64,000 nt of DNA, taken from NCBI GenBank assembly GCA_033961575.1, contig CM066737.1, forward strand, positions 45,484,771 through 45,548,770, given 5' to 3'. The notes below the pieces were generated by a model. That model did not search any database and was not told the origin of the DNA. It was given only the letters and a program-made list of their open reading frames with translations. Source of the DNA: Aselliscus stoliczkanus. Its lineage: Eukaryota; Chordata; Mammalia; Chiroptera; Hipposideridae. The translations under genes were made by a program, and so were the position numbers. Position 1 is the first letter of the stretch, and each line of letters starts with the position of its first letter. This document shows, piece after piece, positions 25,624 through 37,676 of this stretch.

Positions 25624-26710
25624 AATGTTACAGAGGATGACTAAAGGAGACCAAAAGTTTTACCTTTTGGGGTATTGAATTTAAGCTAGTTATTAAGAAA
25701 CAAAAGACTCAGAACCTCTGACCCTCATTCCTTTCTTGCCTAAGAGATTCAGATGGAAAGTCCTACTCCAGGAAAAAAAGTCTTAACATATTCACTTAAG
25801 CTAATTTGAATTAAGCATAGTAGATAGGAGGGTGTCAAAAAGGGGCCTGGTAATTAGATCAGCCTCTGTATCTCACTGAAGCAAGAATTTACGTGCCATG
25901 TGTCTTCTATTCTTCTTCAACTACCTGATAATTTCTTATTTATTTGAAATCCCATCAGTGCCCTCATCCCCACTTTGTCCAAAATGACATATATACCCAA
26001 GTTTACCTCACTGTCTTGGGACTTTTCATGCCTATGTGAATTCCCCTTGTGCAGGTATTAAAATTTGAATTTTCGTATTAATCTCTTTCTGTTAATTTGA
26101 TTGTTAGCCCAGCCAGAAGAACTTAGAAGGTAGGAGGAAATGTATTTGTTTTCAGCTCCTACAGGGATAAAAGTGCCTGAGGAGGCAAAGTCAGAAGCAG
26201 TAGAAAGAATTACACTAGGATTAAAAAACAGCTGCTACTTTCTATTAGAAGAGATAGTAATATGGATAGATGGCAGAAATTAATCAGGGCCTATACCAAA
26301 AGATGAAAGAGAGATAAATAAAAGTCAGAAGGGTTAAATGGCAAAGAGCAGAATTGTTAATTGGATGGACAAGGTTCTTTAAGTGGATATTTATTAATTC
26401 CATGAAGCAATGAGAAATAAGGACAGTGAATGCAAACAGATGAATGTTGATAGCGAGCTTTTGTTAAAAATAAAATCACACAGTTGAATACTCTAATATG
26501 GTACTGGGAAAATATTTAGGAGAGGAAGTTTGGAGATGCAGGGGAAAAAGTCAATGGGCAATAAAGCAATAATCTAAGAACCTGAGAATAAACTCTTAGG
26601 TCCTAAGCAGAAAGTCAAGACTTGGGTAGAAGGATGCCTCAAGTACTTGCAATGTGTGGATGAAAAAGGGGCCACATACTGAACCTAATAAATTCAAGGA
26701 AGGCCAGGTA
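25624..26710. other. Intronic sequence without recognised elements
   Basis: About 1.1 kb between a SINE and the short mariner. Nothing recognised, no convincing open frame. Confidence 0.5.
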
Positions 26711-27325
26711 CAAGTTAGGACAATTAAGTTTGTGAACTCACCTTAGAAAAAGTGCTACATACCTCATTGCTGAATATTACTATGGCCACCTTGAAAGTAC
26801 TCCCCTTGGGAAGCTATGCACTAATGCCAGCACGTACTCCACCCTTCAAAGCAATTTTGGAAGTTTTTTTCTGGAATGGCCACCAGAGCTGTCATTGTAT
26901 TACCCTTGATGTCATGAATGTCATAAAAATATCTTCCTTCCAATATTTCCTTTATCTTTGAGTAAAGAAAGAAGTGATTGGGGGCCAGATCAGGTGAGTA
27001 GGAAGGGTGTCCCAATACAGTTATTTGTTTACTGGCTAAGAAGTCGCTCATAGACAGTGCTGTGTGAGGTGGTGCATTGTTGCGATGCAAGAGCAATGAC
27101 TTGTTGGTGAAAAGTTCAGGTTGTCTTTTTCATGCAGCCTTTCAGCACTCCCAAATAGTAAACTCAGTTAATTGTATGTACAGTTGGTACAAATTCATAG
27201 TGAATAATCCCTCTGATACCAAAAAAGGTTAGCAACATCATTGCAACAAGTTCGTGACCTTGATTGTCATACCTGTATATAGCACTTTTTCTAGGATGAG
27301 TCACGAACTTAATTGTACGACTTTG
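26711..27325 (-). mobile_element. Short internally deleted mariner derivative
   Basis: A 615-bp element flanked by TA (26709-26710, 27326-27327). The outer ends form a near-perfect inverted repeat of about 40 bp, including ACAATTAAGTTTGTGAACTC on one side and ACAATTAAGTTCGTGACTC on the other strand. Inside, on the minus strand, only the 3' half of the transposase remains (LLHRNNAPPHTALSMSDFL, then SPDLAPN). The first half is gone: the terminal repeat GAACTTG is joined directly to the TTGCAATGATGTTGCTAAC region. The same junction is seen at 53509-54072. It cannot encode a full transposase. Confidence 0.88.
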
Positions 27326-28014
27326 TAGGATGGTCTGAACATAAAAATCCCTAACTAAAAGTGGGTCATGGCACTCCAAGCAAAAGTATTAAGAGAAAAG
27401 CAGGTATAGCTATACTGATAGCAGATGAAACAGACTTCAGTATAAAAAAGGTAACAAGAGACAAAGATGGACATTTCATAATGATAAAGGGGACTATACA
27501 ACAAGAAGACATAACAGTCATCAATATTTATGCCCCCAGTCAGGGAGCACCAAAGTATATAAAGCAGCTACTAACAGAACTAAAGGGAGAAATTGACCAA
27601 AACACAATTTTAGTAGGAGACCTAATTACATCATTGACAGCTATGGATAGATCATCCAAACAGAAAATAAATAATGAAATAGCAGCCCTAAATGACAGAT
27701 TAGATGAAAGGGACATAATTGACATTTATATAACGTTTCATCCTAGAACATCAGACTATACATTCTTTTCTAGTGTATATGGAACCTTCTCAAGGATAGG
27801 CCATATCTTGGGACATAAAACTAGCCTCAGCGAATTGAAGAAGATTGAAATCATACCAAGCATATTCTCTGATCACAAGGCTTTGAAGTTGGATATTACT
27901 GCAAAAAGAAAGCAGGAAAAACCACAAATATGTGCAGATTAAACAACATGCTTTCAAAAAAAAAACTGTGTCAAAGAAGAAATAAGAGGAGACATCAAAA
28001 GATACATAGAATCA

Positions 28015-28099
28015 GGGCTGGCTGAGCTGGCTTGGGATGCCAGCGGCCCCGGTTCGGGTCCCACATATGAGGGCCAGTGACACTGCCCTAAAAAAAAAG
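28015..28099 (+). mobile_element. SINE family 1, internally deleted
   Basis: The head GGGCTGGCTGAG jumps straight to CTGGCTTGGGATGCCAGC, so the A-box stretch is lost. The rest is normal with a short A tail. Confidence 0.88.
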
Positions 28100-28507
28100 A
28101 TTAATAAAATTGACAAACACATGGCTAGACTCACTAACATAAAAACGGAAAAGACACAAACAAAATCAGGAATGAAAGAGGGAAAGTTACCGTGGGTGCC
28201 ACAGAAATACAAAGGATCATCCAAGAATATTATGAAGGATTCTATGCCACCAATTTCAATAACCTAGAAAAAAGGACATGTTCTTAAAAACATACAGCCT
28301 TCCTTGGCTGAATTACGAAGAACTGGAAAATCTAAATAGACCAATCAAAAATAAACAAATTGAATCAATCACCCGAAATCTTCCCAAAAGCAGAAGTCCA
28401 GAATGAGATGGCTTCATTAGTAAATTCTACCAAACATTCAAAGAGGATCTAATACCTGTCCTACAAAAACTCTTCCAAAAAATTGAAGAGGCAATACAAC
28501 CTAAATC

Positions 28508-28618
28508 ATTTTTTTTAGCAGAGCCATGCTGCCACCTGTTGGCAGCTCAACGGCAACTCAACTCGGGCTGGCATCGAACTGCCATTGCTCAGAGCTCAGC
28601 TTGCACTCTTGAGCAAGA
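28508..28618 (-). mobile_element. SINE family 2, 5'-truncated
   Basis: Antisense text GAGCTCAGCTTGCACTCTTG to the poly(T) at the left. The tRNA-like head is missing. Duplication CAACCTAAAT (28497-28506) versus CAACCTAATT (28619-28628). Confidence 0.87.
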
Positions 28619-28687
28619 CAACCTAATTTATTTTATGAAGCCAACATTACCTTGATACCAAAACCTGCTAAAAATAACACAAAAAAA

Positions 28688-29280
28688 CAGAAACGGTCTT
28701 ATAGATATAGAGGAAAAACAGGGTTGCTAGTTGGGAGGGGGGTGGGGATGAGGAAGAACGGGAAGGGATTAGACAGCAAAAATAGGCAACTACAATATTG
28801 CCACAGGGATATGAAAAACAGTTCGGGGAATATAATAATGTTGTTAAAATTTTGTGGGGTGTCAGATGGTCACATGTTTTGTTAGGGAGACCACCTCATG
28901 GATGGAGTAGAGGCTTGATCACTGCACTGTATACCTGAAATTGATGTTGTATAATATTGTATTCCAACTGTAATTGAATATACAGATAGTCACGGGATAT
29001 GGAGTATACTGTGGAAGGGAGTCAAAGGAATTGTAATCGATTCGCATGATATGGGGGGGAGTGGAGTGGGGTGGCGAACTGGTGGAGAGGGGTTGTCACG
29101 TTGAGGGGTAAAAAGTATAACTATTGCCCTTTGTTGTACACCTGAAGCTAATTAAAATTTAAAAATAAAAAAATAAAATAAAATTACATAATAAAGAAAA
29201 TAAAATGTATAACAGTTGTTATTGTTATAATCAGGAATAAAATTAAAGAGCAAATGTTCTTTAAAATGAAAATAAAAAGA
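28688..29280 (+). mobile_element. 5'-truncated L1 3' UTR with extra 3' sequence
   Basis: Starts CAGAAACGGTCTTATAGATA and runs through the L1 3' UTR to TGTACACCTGAAGCTAATTA and an A-rich end near 29178. About 100 bp more follows before the perfect duplication ATAACACAAAAAAA (28674-28687 and 29281-29294). That extra piece may be transduced flanking DNA. Confidence 0.85.
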
Positions 29281-30164
29281 ATAACACAAAAAAAGAAAAT
29301 TACAGAACAATATCTCTGATGAATGCAGATGCAAAAATCCTAAACAAAATTCTAGTAAATCCAATGCAACAGTGGGTGAAGAATATTATATATCACAACC
29401 AAGTGGGGTTCATCCCAGGGGCACAAGGATGGTTCAACATACACAAATAGATCAATGTGATATACCACATAAACAAAATAAAGGACAAAATCATATGACT
29501 ATATCAATAAATGCAGAAAAAACGTTTGACAAGATACACCATCCATTTATGATTAAAACACTTAATAAAATGGGTATAGAATGAAAATACCTGAATGTAA
29601 TAAAGACCATATATGACAAACCCTCAGCTAATATAATAAATGGAGAAAAACTGAAGCCCTTTGCTCTCCGTTCAGGAACATAACAGGGCTGTCCCCTATC
29701 ACCTCTGCTTTTCAACATATTACTGGAAGTCCTAGCAAGAACAGTCAGGCAAGAGAAAGGAATAAAAAGCATCCAAATAGGGAATGAAGGAGTTAAATTG
29801 TCACTTTTTGCAGATGACATGATGCTATATATAAAAAACTCTAAAGACTCCACCACAAAGCTATTAGAAGCAATAAACGAATACAGCAAGGTTGCCGGCT
29901 ACAGAATCAATGTACAAAAGTCCATTGAATTCCTATATGCTAACAATGAAATCTCAAAAAAAAATTAAAAAGGATTCCTTTTGCAATAGCAATAAAAAGA
30001 ATAAAATACCTAGGAATAAACTTAACCAAGAATATGAAAGACATATTCTGAAAACTGAGACCTTTTTTTTTGTTTAGCTGAGTCATCCTGCCACCTTTTG
30101 GCAGCTCAATGGCAGCTCAGCTGGGCATCAAACTGCTGTTGCTCAGAGCTCAGCTCACACTCTT

Positions 30165-30211
<47 letters not shown>

Positions 30212-32480
30212 TATTTTTAATTAGCTTCAGGTGTACAACAAAGTGCAATAGTTATACTTTTTACCCCTCAAAGTGACAAGCCCCCTCCCCCAATTCTCCC
30301 CTCCCACTCATCCCCCCCATATCATACTATCTATTACAATTCCTTTGACTCCCTTCCACCATATAATCCACATCCCTTGACTGTCTATATATTCAATTAC
30401 GGTTGGCATACAATATTATACAACATCAATTTCAGGTATACAGTGCAGTGATCAAGCCTCTACTCCATCCATGAGGTGGTCTCCCTAACAAAACATGTGA
30501 CCATCTGACACCCACAAAATTTTAACAACATTATATTCCCTGAACTGTTTTTCATATCCCTGTGACAATACTGTAGTTACCTATGTATGCTGTCTAATCC
30601 TTTCCCTTTCTCCCTCATCCCCACCCCCCTCACAAATAGCAACCCTGTTTTTCCTCTATATCTATGAGACTGTTTCTGTTTCTTATGCTCATTCATTCAG
30701 TTTTTCAAATTCCACATATAAGTGAGATCATGTGGTATTTTTCTTTCTCCGACTGACTTATTTCACTCAACATAATAGTCTCTAGGTCCATCCATATTGT
30801 TGCAAATGGTACAATTTCATTCTTCTTTATAGCGGAGTAATACTCCATTGTATAAATGTACCACAGTTTCGTAAGCCAGTCATCAACCGATGGGCATTTC
30901 TGTTGTTTCCAAGTCTTGGCTATTGTAAATAGCGCTGCAATAAACATAGGGGTGCATATATCTTTTCGAAATAGCGTCCTGGATTCCTCTGTGTAGATTC
31001 CCAAGAGTGGAATTGCTGGGTCATACGGCAGTTCCATTTCCAGTGTTTTGAGATACCTCCATACTGATTTCCATAATGGCTGCACCAATTTGCAGTCCCA
31101 CCAACAGTGCACCAGGGTTCCCTTTTTTCCACACCCTCGCCAACACTTGTTGTTTGTTGATTTGTTGATGATAGACATTCTCAGTGGAGTGAGGTGGTAT
31201 CTCATTGTGGTTTTTATATGCATTTCTCTGATGATTAGTGAGGTTGAACATTTTTTCATATGCCTCTTGGCCATCTGTATGTCCTCTTTAGAGAAATGCC
31301 TCCTCACATCTTCTGCCCATTTTTTAATTGGGTTGTTTGTTTTTTTGGTGTTGAATTGGATGTGTGTTTTATAAATTTTGTATATCAACCCCTTATCAGA
31401 TATATCATTGGCAAATATCTTCTCCCATTCATTAGGCTGCCTTTTTGTTTTATTGATGGTTTCCTTTGCTGTGAAAAAACTTTTAAGTTTGATGTAATCC
31501 CATATGTTCATCTTTTCTTTTATTTCCGTTGCCCGAGGGGATATATCAGTAAAAAGATTACTCAGGGTAATGTCTGCAAACTTACTCCCTATATTTTATT
31601 CTAGGAGTTTTATAGGCTCAGGTCTTACATTTAAGTCTTTAATCCATTTTGAGTTTGTTCTTGTATATGGTGTAAGTAGGTGGTCCATTTTCATTTTTTT
31701 TGCATGTGTCAGTCCAATTTTCCCAGCACCATTTATTAAATAGACTATGTTTACTCCAGTGTAAATTCTTGCTTCCATTGTCCTACATTAAATGACCATA
31801 TATAGATGGGTTTATTCCTGGGCTCTCTATTCTATTCCATTGGTCTATGTGTCTGTTTTTATGCCAGTACCATAGTGTTTTGATTACTGTAGCCTTGTAG
31901 TATGTTTTGATGTCAGGTAGTGTGATGCCTCCCACTTTGTTCTTATTTCTCAACATTGCTGTAGCTATTTGGGGTCTTTTGTGGTTCCATATAAACTTTA
32001 GGATTCTATGTTCTATTTCTGAGGAAAATGTCCTTGGTAGTTTGATTGGAATTGCATTGAATCTATATATTGCTTTAGGAAGTGTTGACATTTTAACTAT
32101 ATTAATTCTTCCTATCCATGAGCATGGTATGTATTTCCATTTATTTGTATCTTCTTTGATTTCTCTCTTCCGTGTCTCATAATTTTGTGAGTACAGATCT
32201 TTTACTTCTTTAGTTAAATTGATTCCTAGATATTTTATTGTTTTTGAAGCAATTGTAAAAGGGATTGTTTTCCTGATTTCTTCTTCTGATAGTTTATTAT
32301 TGGTGTATAGAAATTCCACTGATTTCTGAATGTTAATTTTGTATCCTGCTACCTTACCAAATTCGTGTATCAGTTCTAGCAGTTTTTTGGTGGAGTCTTT
32401 GGAATTCTCTATATATAGTATCATGTCATCTGCATATAATGACAATTTTACTTCCTTTTTTCCAATTTGGATACCTTTTT
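30165..32480 (-). mobile_element. Relatively young L1, 5'-truncated
   Basis: A (TTTA)n tail at 30165-30210, the 3' UTR to about 30704, then ORF2 C-terminal half to 32470. Two long open stretches are 30705-31511 (268 residues: C-terminal cysteine-rich domain [18 protein letters not shown] to [10 protein letters not shown]) and 31783-32445 (220 residues starting at [10 protein letters not shown], the RT catalytic YADD box). They are separated by one disrupted region near 31600-31780. The perfect 14-bp duplication CAGCTCACACTCTT is at 30151-30164 and 32481-32494. Confidence 0.93.
30705..31511 (-). pseudogene. L1 ORF2 C-terminal open segment
   Basis: 268 uninterrupted residues from the L1 at 30165-32480, beginning [20 protein letters not shown]. 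It holds the C-terminal segment with [13 protein letters not shown] cysteines and [21 protein letters not shown], then [20 protein letters not shown] to the normal stop. This is the longest clean coding stretch among the L1s here. ORF2 as a whole is incomplete. Confidence 0.85.
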
Positions 32481-32541
32481 CAGCTCACACTCTTGAGTGA
32501 GCTCTTAACCAACTGAGCCACTCGGCACGCCTTATGAGACA

Positions 32542-32775
32542 TTTTTTTAAAAAGATTTTATTAGTGAATTGGGGGAGAACAGCTTGGGGAATTGGGGAAG
32601 GGGAACAGACAAGTTGCTGTCTTTTTGTTTTTCAGTCTAGTTGCAGAGGACGTTGCTTCACTGGCCCATGTTGGTATCCTCATTTTACTCTTCCCGGATG
32701 AGGCAGATCAGTCGCTGGCCTCTGGATGTCGCTCTCCATGGCTATTGGCAGCTCACACTGGCTGCCAGCCACTCA
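32542..32775 (-). mobile_element. Composite SINE A, 5'-truncated
   Basis: The tail end TTTAAAAAGATTTTATTAGTGA with GGGGGAGAAC and about half the body. It stops near GCCAGCCACTCA, so the tRNA head is missing. Confidence 0.85.
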
Positions 32776-33340
32776 AGGATGTGAAAGACCTTTACACTGA
32801 AAACTATAAGACATTTTTAAAGGAATTGAAGAAGACAGAAGGAAATGGAAAGGCATTCTGTGTTCATGGATTGCAAGAATCAACATAGTTAAAATGGCCA
32901 TATTACCCCCCAAAATATACAGATTTAATGCATTCACCATCAAAATGCAATGGCATTTTTGAAAGAAGTAGAATAAAAAAAATCTTCAGATTTGTATAGA
33001 ACCACAAAAGACCCTGATTTGCAAAAGCGATCCTAATTAAAAATAACAATGCTGGAGGTATCACAATTCCTGACTTCAACTTATAGTACAGGGCAACAAT
33101 AATCAAAACCTTACGGTATTGGCAGAAAAACAGACACACAGACCAATGGAATGGAATCTAGAATCTAGAAATAAACCCACATAAATACGAACGGATAATT
33201 TTCAATGAAGAAGCCAAAAACATACAATGGAGAAAAGACAGCCTCTTCAATAAGTGGTGCTGGGAGAATTGGAAGGCCATGTGCAAAATAATAAAACTAG
33301 AATACTATCTTTCATTGTGTACCGAAACTATACAGAGTTA

Positions 33341-35805
33341 TTACCACATTATTGATTATATTCCCTATACTAAAGAAGTGACCACCATGATAAATCCAGC
33401 AACCATGTGACACCATACAGTGCTATCAGAATATTATTGATCTTTTCCCACCTTTTTAAAATTTTCAATTAGAGTTGACATTCAGCATTATTTTATATTA
33501 ATTTCAGGTGTACAGCATAGTGGTTAGAAATGTACAACTTAGGAAGTTATCCCCCTGACTAGTATGACCTGGCACTATACATAGTTATATTACCATGTTA
33601 TTGATTATATTCCCTATTTTTACATCCCCATGACTATTTTGAAATTACGAGTTTGTATTTCTTAATCCCTTCACCTTTTCACACTGGACCAACCCCACTC
33701 CCATCTACCATCCTGATAGACCTAGCACCCAAGTGACACCATACATTCTTATTACAATACTATTGGCTATATTCCTTATGCTATACCCTACATCTCCATA
33801 ACTAGTTTGTAACAACCAATTTGTACTTCTTCATCCCTTCCCCTTTTCACTCATCTCAATGCCCCTCCCATCTGGTAACCATCAAAATGTTCTCTTTATC
33901 TCTGAGTTTGTTTCTGTTTTGTTTTGTTTGTTTGTTTTGTTCTTTAAATTCCACTTATAAGTGAAATTATATGAGATTTGTTTTTTGCTGTCTGACATAT
34001 TACACTCATTACAGAACCTTCTAGGTCCATGTATGTAGTCACAGATGGCAAGATTTCCTTCTTTTTACAGCTGAGTTATATTCCATTGTATATATGAGTA
34101 TGTACCATCTCTTTATCCATTCATCCACTCTGGGACACCCAGGTTACCTTCATAGCTTGGGTTATGTAAATAATGCTGCAATGAACATATGGATGAGCAA
34201 GTCTCCTCTAGCCAGCATTTTGGGTTTGTTCAGATAAATACCCAAAAGTGAAACTAATAGGTCCTTCTTCATCTCTTGCTATCATCTTTGTTTTAAAGTG
34301 TATTTTGTCTGGTATAAGTATTGGTACCCCAGATTTTTGTTTGTTTATTTGTTCCATTTTCATAAAATATATTTTTCCATCACTTTATTTTTAGTTTATG
34401 TGTGCTTTTGCTCTGGAGTATATCTTTTGTAGACAGCATATGTAAGGGTCTTGTTTTCTTACTGATTCAGTTCTCCTATCTTTTGATTGGAGGATTTAAT
34501 CCATTTACATTGAAAGTAATTGTTGATAAGTATGTAGTGATTGCCATTTTATTATTTACATATTTATACATTTTTTTTCATCTTAAAGAAGTCCCTCCAA
34601 GGTTCCTTATAATACTGGTTTGGTGGTGACGAACTTCTTTTGCTTTTTCTTGTGTGGTAAACCATCTGTTCTTCAACTCTAAATGATAGCTTTGCTGGGT
34701 AGAGTGATCTTGGTTGTAGTTCGTTGCTTTTCACCACTTGGAATGTTTTCTGTCAATCCCTTCTAGCCTGCAAAATTTCTGTTGTGAAACCAGCTGACAG
34801 TCTTATGGGGGCTCTCTTATCAGTAAATAACTGCTACTCTCTTGCTGCTTTTAAGAATCTCTCTTTGTCTTTAGACTTTGGTATTTTATTTTTTTTATTA
34901 TTATTTTTTTAAGATTTTATTGGGGAATTGGTGGAGGGGAACAGCGTTGGGGAATCGGGGAAAGGGAACAGACAAGTTGCTGTCTTTTTGTTCTTCAGTC
35001 TAGTTGCGGAGGATGTTGCTTCACTGTTGGTATCGTCATTGCGCTCTTCCCGGATGAGGCAGATCGGTCGCTGGCCTCTGGATGTCGCTCACCGCGGCTA
35101 TTGGCAGCTCACGCTTGGCTGCCAGCCGCTCACGCTGGCTGCGGGCCACTCACTGTAGCCTATGGTAGCCCACTGCAGCAGGGGCTGCAGCCCACACCAT
35201 CACCGGGGCTTGCACAGCCCAGCTCCAGGTGGAGCTGTTGTTAGCTGTAGAGGGCAGTGTCACTGGCACTCATGTGGGATCCGAACCAGGGCCGCTGGCA
35301 TCCCAAAACCAGCGCTTAACCAATGCGCCACTCGGCCAGCCCTAGACTTTGGTATTTTAATTATGACATGTCTTGTTGTTAGCCTCTTTGATTTCATCTT
35401 TTTGGGGCTTGTATATCTATTTACTTCATCAAGTTAGAGAAGTTTTCAGTCATTATTCTTTCAAATAGGTTTTCAATTACTTGCTCTCTTTGTTCTCCTT
35501 CTGGTACCCCTATAATATAAATGTTGGTATGATTGATGTTGTCCCAGAGGGCCCTTAATCTCTTCTCAATTTTTTGGATTCTGTTTTCTTTTTGCTGTTC
35601 AGATTGGGTGTTTTTTGCTACCTTATCTTCTACATCACTAGTTCAACCTTCTGCTTCATTTAATTTACTATTGATCTCCTCTACTGTATTCTTCATTTCT
35701 GTGATTGTATAATTTATTTCTGACTGGTTCTTCTCATGTTTTCTATTTTCATTACTTTGTGTCCTATTTCTTAATTGATGTTCTCTCTGAGATCACTGAG
35801 CATCT
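33341..35805 (-). mobile_element. L1 with most of ORF2 deleted
   Basis: On the minus strand: ORF1 (35805 to about 34570), the ORF2 endonuclease start (34570-34270), then directly ORF2 C-terminal and 3' UTR text (34260-33341). The RT region is missing. A composite SINE at 34889-35342 splits ORF1. Confidence 0.8.
34889..35342 (-). mobile_element. Composite SINE A, well preserved
   Basis: Antisense: tail AAGATTTTATTGGGGAATTG at left, body with two copies of a roughly 20-bp unit (GCTCACGCTTGGCTGCCAGC, then GCTCACGCTGGCTGC), head at right. The perfect 17-bp duplication TAGACTTTGGTATTTTA is at 34872-34888 and 35343-35359. Confidence 0.95.
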
Positions 35806-35889
35806 TTTCTTCTTCTTCTTCTTCTTCTTCTTCTTCTTCTTCTTCTTCTTCTTCTTCTTCTTCTTCTTCTTCTTCTTCTTCTTCTTCTT
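35806..35889. repeat. (CTT)n / (GAA)n microsatellite
   Basis: About 27 near-perfect CTT units, so the HTR2C pre-mRNA (minus strand) carries GAA repeats. It lies at the 3' tail of the L1 at 35889-46708, whose A-tail is the probable source. Confidence 0.93.
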
Positions 35890-37676
35890 TACGGATGTAC
35901 AAAACAAAGCCATACTTATTGTTTTCTAACCCCTTACAAAGTGACTCCGCCCTCCCCTGACCCCCACACCCAATATCATACATAACTATTACAATTCCAA
36001 TTACTCAATCCCCACACTATATTCCACAACCCATGACTATATATGTGTTAAATTATAGTTGACATATAATATTATTCAGTGGCAGCTTCAGATGTATAGT
36101 GCAGTAATAAGGCCACTACACCATCCATGAAGTGGTCTCCCTAAAAAGACATGCATCCTTCTGTTCCCCTAAAAAAAACTATTTACAACCTTATTGATTA
36201 TTATATTCCCTAAACTGTCTCTTCTGTCTCTGCAGTAGTATTGTAGTTATCAGTTTATATTGCCTCATCCCTTTCCCTTCTCCCTCATGCCCATCCCCAT
36301 TCCATCTAGCCCTCACCAGTTTTTCCTTTGTCACTAAGACTAGTTCTGCTTACATTGCTCATTCATTCAGTTCTTAGATTCCACATATAAGTGAAATCAT
36401 TTGGTATTTGTCTTTCTCTGACTGACTTATTTCACTTAATATAATGTTCTCTAGGTCCCTCCATATCGTTGCAAATGGTACGATTTCTTTCTTCTTTATA
36501 GCTGCATAATACTCCATTGTGAAATGTATCACAGTTTCTTAATCCAGTCGTCCACTAATGGGCATTTTGATTGTTTCCAAGTCTTGGCTATTGTAAATAG
36601 CGCAGCAGTGAACATAGGGGTGCATATATTTTTTTGAATTAGTGTCTTGGGTTTTTCAGGATAAATGCCAAGGAGTGGAATTGCTGGGTCAAAAGGTAGT
36701 TCCATTTCCAGTTTTTTGAGATATTTCCATACTGATTTCCATAATGGCTGCACAAAGGTGCAGTTCCACCAACAGTGCACCAGGGTCCCCTTTTTCCCAC
36801 AGCCCAGCAAGCACTTGGTGTTTGTTGATTTATTGATGATAGCCATTCTGACTGGAGTGAGGTGGTATCTCGTTGTTTTTGTTAGCATTTCCCTAATGAT
36901 CAGTGACAAACATTTTTTCATATGCTTGTTGGCCATCGGTCTGTCTTCTTTAGAGAAATGTCTCTTCATTTCCTCTGCCCATTTTTTAATTGGGTTGTTT
37001 GTTATTTTGGTGTTCAGTTGCATGAGTGTTTCATAAATTCTGGATATTGACCCCTTATCAGATATATCGTTGACAAATATATTCTCCCATTCAGTAGGCT
37101 TTATTTTTGTTTTATTGATGGTTTCCTTTGTTGTGAAAAAAACTTTTAAGTTTTATATAATCCTATATGTTCATTTTTTGTTTTACTTCCTTTGCCCGTG
37201 GGGATTCATCAGTAAAAATACTGCTCAGAGTAATGTCTGCAAATTCACTCCCTATATTTTCTTTTAAGGGTTTTATGGTTTCAGGTCTTACATTTAAGTC
37301 TTTAATCCATTTTGAATTTGTTCTTGTATATGGCGTAAGGAAGTGGTCCAGTTTCATTTTTTTGCATGTGTCAGTCCAATTTTCCCAGCACCATTTATTA
37401 AATAGACTCTATTTACCCCAGTGTAAATTCTTGCTTCCATTGTCATAGATTAAATGCATGTATATACATGGATTCATTTCTGGGGTCTCTGTTCTGTTGC
37501 ACTGATCTATGTGCCTGTTTTTATGCCAGTACCATACTATTTTGATTACTGTAGCCTTGTAACATGTTTTGATGACTGATAGCGTGATACCCCCGACTTT
37601 GCTCTTATTTTTCAGGACTACCTAGGATATTCGGGGTCTTTTATGGTGCCATTTAAATTTTAGGGTTATATTTTCT

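Larger units (their letters stand above)
30062..32531 (-). mobile_element. SINE family 2 split by an L1
   Basis: Antisense SINE body at 30062-30164 and its head (GGCGTGCCGAGTGGCTCAG on the minus strand) at 32495-32531. The L1 at 30165-32480 sits inside. Confidence 0.85.
27368..33325 (+). mobile_element. Old L1 ORF2 holding a stack of later insertions
   Basis: Sense ORF2 pieces run in order. The endonuclease is at 27361-27942 (193 open residues with INIYAP, a VGD motif and intact SDH in FSDHKALKLDI). The linker is at 28100-28500, the RT at 29295-30060 (FADDMML motif near 29808), and the C-terminal part at 32777-33325. It is interrupted by SINEs (28015-28099, 28508-28618, 30062-32531), an L1 3' end (28688-29280), a full younger L1 fragment (30165-32480) and a composite SINE (32542-32775). 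Confidence 0.85.

Noticed and set aside
35771..35983. Poly-Glu / poly-Ser open frames
   Set aside because: They are translations of the CTT/GAA microsatellite.
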